DNA from: JAAZIN01 sp964441025 | GTDB lineage: Bacteria > Bacillota > Dethiobacteria > DTU022 | Direction: 5' to 3' | Assembly (NCBI GenBank): GCA_964441025.1 | Contig: CAYTXG010000016.1 | Location: 1 to 45,352 of the forward strand | Length of the DNA: 45,352 bases | Part shown: positions 1 through 7,911 of the stretch, one piece after another | Layout of the letters: each line of letters begins with the position of its first letter | How positions within the stretch are numbered: the first letter of the stretch is position 1 | Position numbers and translations under genes: made by a program | Notes under the pieces: model-generated | Databases searched by the model: none | What the model was told of the DNA's origin: nothing | The model's input: only the letters and a program-made list of their open reading frames with translations

Positions 1-2
1 TC

Positions 3-332
3 AATATCAACAGAATAGTCACCATTACCTTTGCCATCGGATCGGCCCTGGGAGCGGCTGCCGGAGTGATGGTGGGAATCTATTTTCGCACAGTCACCCC
101 CACCATGGGCCTGATGCCCGGTTTGAAGGGTTTTGTCGCTGCCGTCCTGGGGGGTATCGGCAATATCCCCGGGGCCATGCTGGGAGGAATTCTTTTGGGC
201 ATTGCCGAAGTTATGGGAGCCGGCTATATCTCTTCGCAATACCGCGATGCGGTGGCTTTTGCTTTACTGATCATCGTGCTTCTGTTTAAACCGGCAGGTT
301 TGCTCGGCCGCCCCGCGCAGGAAAAAGTATAG
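3..332 (+). CDS. livH: Branched-chain amino acid ABC transporter permease LivH (C-terminal part)
   Basis: This is the last ~109 codons of an inner-membrane permease; the gene begins before the window and the open frame runs back to base 3. The segment contains hydrophobic helices and the family's conserved end: an N-R-I-V-T-I-T-F stretch followed by a small-residue-rich helix, a G-L-K-G-F-V-A-A-V-L-G-G-I-G-N loop (the EAA-like contact site for the ATPase subunits) and a final hydrophobic helix ending in F-K-P-A-G-L-L-G. In this family LivH pairs with LivM to carry leucine, isoleucine, valine or related substrates handed over by a periplasmic-type binding protein, whose gene is not in view. 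livM follows 34 bases downstream and then livG and livF, so this is one operon. Function is clear at family level; exact substrate is inferred. Confidence 0.93.
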   Translation, partial: NINRIVTITFAIGSALGAAAGVMVGIYFRTVTPTMGLMPGLKGFVAAVLGGIGNIPGAMLGGILLGIAEVMGAGYISSQYRDAVAFALLIIVLLFKPAGLLGRPAQEKV

Positions 333-366
333 ATTTTGCAGGTGCCTAAGAAGGTGAAAAAACGAA

Positions 367-1329
367 TTGTTTGTTCTTGACTATATACAGTCATTTATTC
401 AAAGTATTGACCTTTTTGTTCAGACATTAATCGGCCCTTATTATCTGCAGCTCATTATCATGGTGGGGATCAACACGATCATGGCTACAAGCTTGAACCT
501 GATCCTGGGCTATACCGGGCAGCTCTCTATCGGCCACGCCGCTTTCATGAGCCTGGGGGCATATTGTTCCGCCCTGGTCACCCTGCATTTTGGTTTTCCC
601 TTTGTCCTTTCGCTGTTATGCGGCGGTCTTTTTGCCGCTGTTTTTGGAGTGATCATCGGCCTCCCCACGCTCAAGCTTAAGGGCGATTACCTGGCCATCG
701 CAACGCTCGGTTTTGGTGAAATCGTCCGCATCGTCTGCCTCAACCTCGAGATCACCGGCGGAGCGGTGGGGTTAAGAGCTATTCCCAAGAAGACAACCCT
801 GCTCTGGACGGTGCTGGCCGTACTGTTTACCGTATTCATTTTAAACCGGATCATCAGGTCCCGGATCGGACGGGCCTTCATTGCCATCCGCGAGGACGAA
901 ACTGCAGCCGACTCCATGGGGGTAAATTCCACTTATTACAAGACCCTTTGTTTCGGTGTGGGCGCTTTCTTTGCAGGCCTGGGGGGGGGGCTTCTGGCGC
1001 ACTATCTGCGCTTCCTCCATCCCAACACCTTTAATTTCATGAAATCCATCGAGCATTTATGCATGGTTGTTCTGGGCGGGCTGGGCAACATGTGGGGCGC
1101 CTTCATCGGTGCGGCCGTCCTGACAGTTGTGCCGGAATTCCTGCGTTCAGTTGCCGATTTGCGGCTGCTGATTTACGGAGCCATCCTGGTGCTGATGATG
1201 CGGGTGAGACCGCAGGGCATTCTGGGACAGGCGCAAGCCGGAGGGTCCCGGGGAGTAAAAGATTACCTGAAATACATTCGTTCCAGATTTATGGGCAACT
1301 TGAAAAGCGCCCGCAATAACAGATTGTAG
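367..1329 (+). CDS. livM: Branched-chain amino acid ABC transporter permease LivM
   Basis: A 320-residue multi-spanning membrane protein, second permease of the Liv transporter. Recognisable family features are the N-S-L-N-L-I-L-G-Y-T-G-Q-L-S-I-G-H-A-A-F region near residues 43-62, the G-D-Y-L-A-I-A-T-L-G-F-G-E-I loop near residue 106, the R-S-R-I-G-R-A-F-I-A-I-R-E-D-E cytoplasmic loop near residue 165 that contacts the ATPases, and V-V-L-G-G-L-G-N-M-W-G-A near residue 240. The start is TTG at 367 with an AAGGTG ribosome binding site about 11 bases upstream. It sits between livH and livG with short gaps, as in other liv operons. The C-terminal tail is basic and a little longer than usual. Confidence 0.95.
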   Translation: MFVLDYIQSFIQSIDLFVQTLIGPYYLQLIIMVGINTIMATSLNLILGYTGQLSIGHAAFMSLGAYCSALVTLHFGFPFVLSLLCGGLFAAVFGVIIGLPTLKLKGDYLAIATLGFGEIVRIVCLNLEITGGAVGLRAIPKKTTLLWTVLAVLFTVFILNRIIRSRIGRAFIAIREDETAADSMGVNSTYYKTLCFGVGAFFAGLGGGLLAHYLRFLHPNTFNFMKSIEHLCMVVLGGLGNMWGAFIGAAVLTVVPEFLRSVADLRLLIYGAILVLMMRVRPQGILGQAQAGGSRGVKDYLKYIRSRFMGNLKSARNNRL

Positions 1330-1346
1330 ATGGAGGGGGAAGCGGT

Positions 1347-2120
1347 TTGCCTTCTGGACCTATCCTGACTGCCGCGGGAATCTGCCACAGTTTCGGCGGG
1401 CTAATGGCTTTGGAAGATGTAGACTTCCAGATAGGCCATAAAGAGATTGTCGGTCTCATCGGGCCCAATGGGGCCGGGAAAACGACGCTGTTCAATCTTT
1501 TTACCGGCCATTACAACCCCACCGGCGGAAAGATTTACTTTAATAACGAATTAATCAACGGGCTGAAACCATACCAGATCACCCCGAAAGGCATTGCCCG
1601 GACTTTTCAGAACATCCGCCTTTTCGGCCAGATGAGCGTGCTGGACAATGTTCTCATCGGGAGGCACTGCCGGACTGAGGCCGGGCTGTTCGGCACAATT
1701 CTCAGAACGGCGCCCTTTAAAAAGGAAGAGATCCGGGCCCGTGAGATTGCCTTAATGATGCTCTCCTTTGTGCGGCTGGAAGATAAAAAATCGGAGCTGG
1801 CCCGGAATCTCTCCTATGGCGAACAGAGACGCCTTGAAATTGCGCGAGCCCTGGCCACCGATCCGGCCCTGCTCCTGCTCGACGAGCCTGCTGCCGGGAT
1901 GAACCCCCAGGAAAGCATCACCTTGATGGAGCTGGTCAGGCAGATCCGGGACAGAATGGGAAAAACTATTTTGCTGATAGAACATGACATGAAGGTGGTC
2001 ATGGGTATTTCCGAGCGGGTTGCAGTTTTGAATTACGGTAAAATAATTGCCGAGGGAACGCCCCGTGAAGTGCAGAACAACGAAGAAGTAATCAAGGCTT
2101 ACCTTGGCGAGAGCGCCTGA
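1347..2120 (+). CDS. livG: Branched-chain amino acid ABC transporter ATP-binding protein LivG
   Basis: A 257-residue cytoplasmic ATPase of the Liv transporter. Visible motifs are the Walker A G-P-N-G-A-G-K-T-T near residue 37, the Q-loop region A-R-T-F-Q-N-I-R-L-F near residue 87, the ABC signature L-S-Y-G-E-Q-R-R-L-E near residue 154, Walker B L-L-L-L-D-E-P-A-A-G-M-N-P near residue 176 and the H-loop E-H-D-M near residue 211. The Q-N-I-R-L-F and A-A-G-M-N-P signatures separate LivG from LivF. The start is TTG at 1347 with a GGAGGGGGA ribosome binding site just upstream. Next to livM and livF in one operon. Confidence 0.95.
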   Translation: MPSGPILTAAGICHSFGGLMALEDVDFQIGHKEIVGLIGPNGAGKTTLFNLFTGHYNPTGGKIYFNNELINGLKPYQITPKGIARTFQNIRLFGQMSVLDNVLIGRHCRTEAGLFGTILRTAPFKKEEIRAREIALMMLSFVRLEDKKSELARNLSYGEQRRLEIARALATDPALLLLDEPAAGMNPQESITLMELVRQIRDRMGKTILLIEHDMKVVMGISERVAVLNYGKIIAEGTPREVQNNEEVIKAYLGESA

Positions 2121-2150
2121 GTTTTCCTTACCTGAAGGGAGATAACAAGT

Positions 2151-2855
2151 TTGCTGAGAATAGAAAACCTCTCTACCGGCTACGGCAATATCCGCGTACT
2201 TCATCAGATCAATATTTCCGTTAGCGAGGGAGAAATCGTCACACTCATCGGATCCAATGGCGTGGGCAAAACTACGACTCTTAAAACCATTTCCGGATTG
2301 ATGAGGCCCGACGAGGGCAGCATCAGCTTTGTTGATCGCGATATCTCCCGCACGCCGCCGCACAAGATTGTGGAGATGGGGATTTCCCATGTCCCCGAAG
2401 GAAGAAATATTTTTCCGCGCCTTACTGTGAGGGAAAATCTGGAGATGGGCGCTTATACACGTAAGGACAAAGCTGCAATCAGAAAAGACTTTGCACAGGT
2501 AATGGAAACATTTCCGCAACTGGCCCTGCGGGAGAAGCAGAGCGCCGGCACCCTGAGCGGTGGGGAGCAGCAGATGCTGGCCATGGGCAGGGCCCTCATG
2601 TCAAAACCGCGCCTGCTGCTGCTTGACGAACCCTCCATGGGCCTGGCACCCCTTGTCGTTCTGGGTATATTTGAAATTATCGCCGAGATCAACCGCCAGG
2701 GAACCACCATTCTGCTGGTAGAGCAAAATGCCCAGATCGCCCTGCGCACCGCTCACCGCGGCTATGTCATGGAGACCGGGAAGATTGTCCTGTGCGATTC
2801 CGCCCAGGCCTTGCTCCAAAATGATCAGGTCCGCAGGGCTTACCTTGGAGAATAA
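2151..2855 (+). CDS. livF: Branched-chain amino acid ABC transporter ATP-binding protein LivF
   Basis: A 234-residue ATPase, the second nucleotide-binding subunit, which dimerises with LivG. Motifs are Walker A G-S-N-G-V-G-K-T-T near residue 35, V-P-E-G-R-N-I-F-P-R-L-T-V-R-E-N-L near residue 83 (typical of LivF), the signature L-S-G-G-E-Q-Q-M-L-A-M-G-R-A-L near residue 133, Walker B L-L-L-D-E-P-S-M-G-L-A-P near residue 155 and the H-loop V-E-Q-N. The start is TTG at 2151, preceded by GAAGGGA. It is the last gene of the liv operon; a gene on the opposite strand converges 103 bases downstream. Confidence 0.95.
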   Translation: MLRIENLSTGYGNIRVLHQINISVSEGEIVTLIGSNGVGKTTTLKTISGLMRPDEGSISFVDRDISRTPPHKIVEMGISHVPEGRNIFPRLTVRENLEMGAYTRKDKAAIRKDFAQVMETFPQLALREKQSAGTLSGGEQQMLAMGRALMSKPRLLLLDEPSMGLAPLVVLGIFEIIAEINRQGTTILLVEQNAQIALRTAHRGYVMETGKIVLCDSAQALLQNDQVRRAYLGE

Positions 2856-2882
2856 CCCGGCATTCCTCTCTTTCCGACCCTT

Positions 2883-2916
2883 CATGCCGACCCCTGGAAA
2901 AGCCGGGGCGGGCATG
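2883..2916. terminator. Possible bidirectional hairpin between convergent genes
   Basis: An inverted repeat CATGCC...GGCATG, with an inner CCCC/GGGG part and a two-base mismatch, lies between the ends of livF (plus) and the flavin oxidoreductase (minus). There is no U-tract on either strand, so intrinsic termination is uncertain. Confidence 0.3.
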
Positions 2917-2958
2917 AGCCCGGCAAAGTGCCGCTCTCTAACAGAATCATAAACCCTG

Positions 2959-3933
2959 TTAATCCTCAAATTTTGCCAGGCTGCCCTTCAGAACAGTGCG
3001 GGCCTCTTCAGCCATTGTTTGAATCAGCTCTGCACAGGTGAATATTTCCTTAATAAGCCCCACAGACTGACCCACCATCAAGGGCGCGTTCTGAACATCA
3101 CCTGTCTGCCAGGCCTTCAGGGAGCGCTGCCCCGACAGCAGGGAGACTAGCTCTTCCAGGCCTATCCCCTTCTCCTCCAGCTCCAGTATGTGTAGAATGA
3201 GATCGGTTTTTAACGCCCTGCCTTGCAGCTTAATGCTTTTGCAGATCAGGGCAGTATCATGTTCCTCCCTTTTAACAAGTTCCTCCCAGATATGAGGATG
3301 AACCTGGCATTCGCGGGTGGCAATAAACCTGGTGGCCATCAATACCCCTTCCGCCCCCAGGCTCAGGGCAGCGGCAAGGCCGCGCCCGTCGACTATTCCC
3401 CCGGCGGCCAGAACGGGAATTTTCACACTTTCAACAATACGGGGCCACAAAACCGTGGAGGCAACATCATCGCTCAGAGGATGGCCGCCCGCCTCAAAAC
3501 CGAGGGCAACAACTGCATCATAGCCCAGGCGTTCAATATTCAAAGCATGCCGCACCGCCCCGACTTTGTGCATCATCTTAATGCCGGCCTTCCGACACAT
3601 GTCCAGGTATTTAATCGCCGGTCTTCCCGACACTTCTATTGCCTTTACCCTTTCCTCGGCGCAGACTCTAAAGAAATCATCAAAGGTCTCCTCTGTAAGA
3701 CGCATTGAAGGAAACAGAGAGATGTTCACACCGAAAGGTTTGCCGGTAAGCACGCGGACCTGATGTATGGCGGCTCTCAACTCTTCACCGCTGTTGTAAT
3801 TGCAGGCAGTGATATTGCCCAGGCCCCCGGCGTTGGAAACGGCGGCACAGAGCCCGGGGTTTGCCAGCCACAGCATCCCGCCACATACAACAGGGTACTT
3901 AATGCCAAACAGCTCTGTTATCTTTGTTTTCAT
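2959..3933 (-). CDS. NAD(P)H-dependent flavin oxidoreductase (nitronate monooxygenase / FabK-like)
   Basis: A 324-residue TIM-barrel FMN enzyme of the nitronate monooxygenase/enoyl-ACP reductase II family. The N-terminal F-G-I-K-Y-P-V-V-C-G-G-M, the S-N-A-G-G-L-G-N-I segment near residue 33, the E-A-G-G-H-P motif near residue 147 containing the family's conserved His, and A-A-G-G-I-V-D-G-R-G-L-A-A-A-L-S-L-G-A near residue 176 (FMN phosphate binding) are all visible. The family contains both nitronate oxidases and enoyl reductases; motifs alone do not decide. The start ATG at 3933 has a GGAGG six to nine bases upstream. It follows an acyl-CoA synthetase on the same strand after a 183-base gap with a hairpin, so a shared acyl metabolism role is only suggested. 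Confidence 0.85.
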   Translation of the reverse strand: MKTKITELFGIKYPVVCGGMLWLANPGLCAAVSNAGGLGNITACNYNSGEELRAAIHQVRVLTGKPFGVNISLFPSMRLTEETFDDFFRVCAEERVKAIEVSGRPAIKYLDMCRKAGIKMMHKVGAVRHALNIERLGYDAVVALGFEAGGHPLSDDVASTVLWPRIVESVKIPVLAAGGIVDGRGLAAALSLGAEGVLMATRFIATRECQVHPHIWEELVKREEHDTALICKSIKLQGRALKTDLILHILELEEKGIGLEELVSLLSGQRSLKAWQTGDVQNAPLMVGQSVGLIKEIFTCAELIQTMAEEARTVLKGSLAKFED

Positions 3934-4061
3934 AATTAACCTCCACCAGTTCTAATATTCATGTACCACAAGAAAAGTATGCCAAACAGTATTGCCCATG
4001 TCATCATAGATCCTGCTGATTGCAAAACTGTAAATCTTAATCTTTCCTCCGGCAAACCGGC

Positions 4062-4100
4062 GATCCGAAAGGGCCGCCCCAGCGGCAGCCCTTTCGGATC
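4062..4100 (-). terminator. Hairpin downstream of the acyl-CoA synthetase gene
   Basis: A perfect 13-bp inverted repeat (GATCCGAAAGGGC and its complement, 13-base loop) begins 17 bases after the acyl-CoA synthetase stop codon. It has no clear U-tract (GCCGGTTTGCC follows), so it may be a 3' stabilising hairpin or a Rho-dependent end. The rest of the 3934-4116 gap shows nothing recognisable. Confidence 0.5.
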
Positions 4101-4116
4101 CATTATGCTTCGCCGG

Positions 4117-5802
4117 CTAGCCTTCCGTCTTACCGGCAGCCTTTTTCTCTTCTTCTTCCCGTAGAATGCGGCGCAGTACTTTACCCACCATGCTTTTGGG
4201 CAGCTCTGTACGGAATTCAACCAACCTGGGCACCTTGTATGCGGCAAGGTTAGCCTTGCAAAATTTTATGACCTCCTCTTCGGTAAGTTCATCCCCTTCT
4301 TTGCAGACGATGTAAGCCTTCAGGGTTTCGCCGCGGTAGGGATCTGTGTACCCGGCTACAGCAGCTTCTACAATTTTCGGATGGGTAAAAAGAACCTCCT
4401 CAATATCGCGCGGATAAATATTGAAACCGCCTGCAATGATCATGTCCTTTTTCCGATCGACGATATATGTATAACCCTCCTCATCCATCCTGGCGATATC
4501 ACCTGTATAGAGCCATCCATTGCGTAAACTATGCGCGGTTTCTTCGGGCATATTATGATAGCCCTCCATCACCTGTGGGCCCCTGACGCACAGCTCACCA
4601 ACTTCACCGGTTGGCATCTCTTTTTCCCCTGTTTCGATATCCATGATTTTTGCCTCGGTATCGGATACAGGCAACCCGATACTTCCGGCTATGCTTTTAC
4701 CGTAGATAGGATTGCAGTGAGTCAGCGGAGACGATTCCGAAAGCCCGTAGCCCTCTACAAGTTTGCCTCCAGTATTTTTTTCAAACTGCCGCCTCACTTC
4801 TACTGGCAGAGGCGCAGCGCCGCTCATACAAATTCTAATTGACCTTATATCGTATTTATGCAGGTCAGGAGCATTGTTCAGCGCCACATACATGGTTGGA
4901 ACCCCATGTAAAAGGGTCGGCTTTTCTTTATCAATGGCCTTGAGCACATCATTAACAACAAAGCGGGGCAGCATCACTACCTTGCCTCCCGTTAACAGCG
5001 AAAGATTCATGGCCAGGCTCATTCCGTAACTATGGAAAAAAGGCAGCGCCGCCAGTAAAATTTCACCTCCCAATTTATAATCGGGACACCACTCTGTGAT
5101 TTGCAGAACATTTGCGATGGCGCTAATGTGTCTTAGCACTGCTCCTTTTGCTACACCGGTGGAGCCGCCTGTGTACATGAATAGCGCCCTGTCGTCAGCT
5201 GTAACTTTGACGTGACCGGGTTTTTCCCCCACGTTGGCCTTGACCAGCTCCTTAAAACTGTAATCATCCGGTGCAATTTTAGCCCTGTCCCCCTCCTTTT
5301 TCTCTTTAAAAAGAGTGTAAAGAACGCCAAGCCCGCCAGGAAAATAATCTTTGATGTTGGCCACAATAATATTTCTCAGTTCAGTTTGCGCCTGGATCTC
5401 CTTGACCATATTGTAAAAACGGGTCAGGGTTATAATAGTGCTCGCACCGGAATCCTTGAGCTGGAAAGCAAGTTCGCGGGCAACATACATGGCATTGCAC
5501 GGAACCACTATCGCTCCAATGGCCATGGCACCATAACAGGCAATCGGGAACTGTGTGCAGTTCGGCAGGTGTATGGCTACGCGATCGCCTTTTTTAACAC
5601 CCATCCCCTGGAGAACGGCAGCAAAAGCGTCGACCATTGTAAGCAGCTCACGGTAAGTATATTCGCGGCCGAAAAAAGAAACCGCTTTATTATCAGCATA
5701 TTTTTCTGCAGTCTGTTTAAACATTTCATAAATTGATATCTTGGGATAATCAATGCTGTGCGGAACACCTGGTTCGTAATTTTTTAACCAAATCTTATCC
5801 AC
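4117..5802 (-). CDS. Long-chain fatty-acid/acyl-CoA synthetase (AMP-forming)
   Basis: A 561-residue AMP-forming ligase of the FadD type that activates a carboxylic acid as acyl-AMP and then acyl-CoA. Visible motifs are the AMP/P-loop M-Y-T-G-G-S-T-G-V-A-K-G near residue 205, the E-G-Y-G-L-S-E-S-S-P segment near residue 350, the Y-T-G-D-I-A-R-M-D-E-E-G hinge-side motif near residue 430, D-R-K-K-D-M-I-I-A-G-G-F-N-I-Y-P near residue 448 and the catalytic Lys in P-K-S-M-V-G-K-V-L-R-R near the C-terminus. The frame is open upstream to 5991, but GTG at 5802 has a GAAAGGA ribosome binding site at good spacing and gives a family-length protein, so I use it. The last ~15 residues are rich in Glu and Lys. 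Chain-length preference cannot be read. Confidence 0.93.
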   Translation of the reverse strand: MDKIWLKNYEPGVPHSIDYPKISIYEMFKQTAEKYADNKAVSFFGREYTYRELLTMVDAFAAVLQGMGVKKGDRVAIHLPNCTQFPIACYGAMAIGAIVVPCNAMYVARELAFQLKDSGASTIITLTRFYNMVKEIQAQTELRNIIVANIKDYFPGGLGVLYTLFKEKKEGDRAKIAPDDYSFKELVKANVGEKPGHVKVTADDRALFMYTGGSTGVAKGAVLRHISAIANVLQITEWCPDYKLGGEILLAALPFFHSYGMSLAMNLSLLTGGKVVMLPRFVVNDVLKAIDKEKPTLLHGVPTMYVALNNAPDLHKYDIRSIRICMSGAAPLPVEVRRQFEKNTGGKLVEGYGLSESSPLTHCNPIYGKSIAGSIGLPVSDTEAKIMDIETGEKEMPTGEVGELCVRGPQVMEGYHNMPEETAHSLRNGWLYTGDIARMDEEGYTYIVDRKKDMIIAGGFNIYPRDIEEVLFTHPKIVEAAVAGYTDPYRGETLKAYIVCKEGDELTEEEVIKFCKANLAAYKVPRLVEFRTELPKSMVGKVLRRILREEEEKKAAGKTEG

Positions 5803-6024
5803 ACTTACACATCCTTTCAAGAAATGAATATTAAACCGACTTGGTAGGGGAACAATGATGTTATAATATGCACTCCTCTCAGTAATTATGAAACATGAAA
5901 CAGGCAGAACGGGCGGCCAATTATTCAAACATTCTATACAATTTGCAAAATTCCTGCAGGAGCACATAGAAGTATACACCGGTATCGGCATTAAGGTTAT
6001 TACAGCTCTGCACCGCGGTTCAAG

Positions 6025-6054
6025 TTGACAGGGGCAAAAGAGAAAAAGTATAAT
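6025..6054 (+). promoter_or_regulatory. Sigma-A-type promoter for the small conserved protein gene
   Basis: TTGACA at 6025-6030 and TATAAT at 6049-6054 both match the vegetative consensus exactly, with an 18-base spacer. The start codon of the plus-strand gene is 45 bases further on, behind a GGGGTGA ribosome binding site. This is one of the strongest promoters seen in the window. The remainder of the 5803-6098 gap must hold the minus-strand promoter of the acyl-CoA synthetase gene, but only weak AT-rich candidates are visible there. Confidence 0.85.
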
Positions 6055-6098
6055 TAGGGCAGAAGCCGCTTTAGTTTAGAAGAAGGGGTGACTGTCGC

Positions 6099-6497
6099 AT
6101 GAAGAACGGAGAAGTCGTCGGTGACTTTCAGGATACAGTAGAGGAGGTTCTAATACGCCATCGCAGTATCCTGGACTGCCTTTCCAAATTCCACGAGTCA
6201 ACCTCCCGGATTAACCGGGCCATTATCAAGACCGCCACGGACTGCGGCTGCATCTCCATCAACGCCATCAAACAGCAGTACCCCCAAAAAGAGTCGCTGA
6301 AGGATTGCAGCAAATATATGAATTCACATATAAAGGGCGAACTCTGTGATCACTGCAAAGAGGTAATCGCTGAAGAGTTTGGAAATCACCTTTTCTACCT
6401 GACAGCGCTCTGCAGTCTTTTAAACTTCAACGTTGAAGATCTTATAGGCCTTGAGTACGACCGCATAAACACACTTGGGCATTTTCTTCTTTCATGA
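6099..6497 (+). CDS. Conserved small cysteine-containing protein of unknown function
   Basis: A 132-residue soluble protein with no signal peptide. It begins with a G-D-F-Q-D-T-V-E-E-V-L-I-R-H-R-S-I-L-D stretch and has cysteines in a C-G-C motif near residue 49, a single Cys near residue 69 and a C-D-H-C motif near residue 84, followed by a mostly helical C-terminal part ending in D-R-I-N-T-L-G-H-F. From memory, similar proteins occur in other anaerobic Bacillota and are often annotated as DUF1573-containing or hypothetical; I cannot confirm this. The Cys pairs could bind a metal or iron-sulfur cluster (inference). It is a single gene with its own strong promoter and its stop codon overlaps that of radA on the other strand (shared TCATGA). 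Confidence 0.85.
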   Translation: MKNGEVVGDFQDTVEEVLIRHRSILDCLSKFHESTSRINRAIIKTATDCGCISINAIKQQYPQKESLKDCSKYMNSHIKGELCDHCKEVIAEEFGNHLFYLTALCSLLNFNVEDLIGLEYDRINTLGHFLLS

Positions 6498-7853
6498 AAG
6501 AGCGGATCCAACAGCATCCCTGATCGTGTCCACACCTGTAAGTTGAAGCGGGGGAGAAAGGTTCTTCTCCCCTTTTAGAGCTTCCAGATTCAGCCGGGGC
6601 ACCATGAAACGCTCAAAACCGAGTTTGACTCCTTCATTCAATCTTTGCGAGATCCGGCTGACGGGCCGAATTTCGCCTGTTAAGCCTATCTCTCCCACTA
6701 TAAGGGTATCCCCGGGCAAACTCTTACATTTCAGACTGGAGACAAGGCTTACAGCCAGGGCCAGATCAACGGCGGTTTCCAGAATGCGGACCCCACCCAC
6801 AACGTTAACATATGTGTCCAGCCCCACAAAGGAGACCCCCGCATGTTTCTCCAAAACCGCCATGATCAGGGCTACTCTGTTCAGATCTATCCCGGCGGAG
6901 GTGCGCCTGGGTGAGGGGTAGTTGGAGACAGCCACCAGCGATTGGATTTCCACCAGGAGCGGTCTTGTTCCCTCCATGCTTGCTGTAACCACAGCCCCGC
7001 CGCGGTTTCCACTGCGCTGGGCCAGGAAATACTGCGAAGGATTGGCCACCCCGGCCAGGCCTCCCTCCTCCATGAGGAAGACCCCGATCTCATTCGTCGA
7101 TCCGAACCTGTTTTTCACAGCTCTTAAAATCCGGAAGCTGTGGTAGCGATCACCCTCCAGGTAAAGAACACAGTCAACCATATGCTCGAGCAGGCGGGGT
7201 CCGGCCACAATCCCCTCCTTTGTAACATGGCCGACAAGAAAAACGATCATGCTGCGTTCCTTGGCCAGGCGCACAAGCCCGGCTGTAACCTCGCGCAGCT
7301 GATTTACACTTCCGGAGACCCCTTCCTGATCCTCTTTGTAAAAAGATTGAACCGAGTCTACAACAAGAATGCGGGGTTCCAAAGAAATAACTGCTTCCTC
7401 GAGCTCATGGAAACGCGTAGATGAGAGAATGAAAGCCTTTCCCTCTGTTCCCAGGCGCTGCGCGCGCATCTTGATCTGTTGGAGCGACTCCTCGCCGCTG
7501 GCGTAGAGCACCGCCTTTGAAACAGCCATTTTATCGGCAGCCTGGAGCAGCAGCGTCGACTTGCCGATGCCGGGATCGCCTCCCAGAAGAATCACGGAGC
7601 CGGAGACGGCGCCGCCGCCGAGAACCCGGTCAAATTCACCGATTCCGGTGGCTAAACGCTCTTCCTCCGCCTGCGGGATCTCCTGCAAGGAAACCGGCCG
7701 CGGCACGGCCATGCCCGGGGCTGGACCGCGGCGACCCGCACCGGCCTGCACCTCCTGAAAGGTGTTCCAGCTGTTGCAGGCAGGACAGCGTCCCAGCCAT
7801 TTATATGCCTCGTAGCCGCATTCTCCGCAGCAGAAAACGGTTTTCTTTTTGAT
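6492..7853 (-). CDS. radA: DNA repair protein RadA
   Basis: RadA is a RecA-related hexameric ATPase that helps branch migration and processing of recombination intermediates. The coding region shows an N-terminal C4 zinc finger (C-C-G-E-C-G-Y-E-A-Y-K-W-L-G-R-C-P-A-C, residues ~8-26), Walker A G-G-D-P-G-I-G-K-S-T near residue 90, a Walker B region ending I-L-V-V-D-S-V-Q near residue 165, the RadA-specific K-N-R-F-G motif near residue 248 and a Lon-protease-like C-terminal domain. The zinc finger is continuous with the ATPase, but the first possible codon after the in-frame stop is ATC at 7851-7853, placed 9 bases after a perfect AGGAGG; no ATG, GTG or TTG precedes the finger in frame. The next canonical start (GTG, 7751) would delete the finger. 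It follows nfo after 58 bases. Confidence 0.92.
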   Translation of the reverse strand: MKKKTVFCCGECGYEAYKWLGRCPACNSWNTFQEVQAGAGRRGPAPGMAVPRPVSLQEIPQAEEERLATGIGEFDRVLGGGAVSGSVILLGGDPGIGKSTLLLQAADKMAVSKAVLYASGEESLQQIKMRAQRLGTEGKAFILSSTRFHELEEAVISLEPRILVVDSVQSFYKEDQEGVSGSVNQLREVTAGLVRLAKERSMIVFLVGHVTKEGIVAGPRLLEHMVDCVLYLEGDRYHSFRILRAVKNRFGSTNEIGVFLMEEGGLAGVANPSQYFLAQRSGNRGGAVVTASMEGTRPLLVEIQSLVAVSNYPSPRRTSAGIDLNRVALIMAVLEKHAGVSFVGLDTYVNVVGGVRILETAVDLALAVSLVSSLKCKSLPGDTLIVGEIGLTGEIRPVSRISQRLNEGVKLGFERFMVPRLNLEALKGEKNLSPPLQLTGVDTIRDAVGSALS

Positions 7854-7911
7854 TGCCGCCGCCCTCCTTCAATCACAATCAGCTGAAAGCATATTCACCC
7901 TGTCTAAAAAG

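Noticed and set aside
3934..4247. Small open frames between the oxidoreductase and acyl-CoA synthetase genes
   Set aside because: They overlap the acyl-CoA synthetase C-terminus or the hairpin, with no ribosome binding site or family signal.
5803..5991. A 63-residue N-terminal extension of the acyl-CoA synthetase
   Set aside because: The extension lacks family similarity, contains promoter-like AT-rich DNA, and a GTG with a good ribosome binding site gives the usual length.
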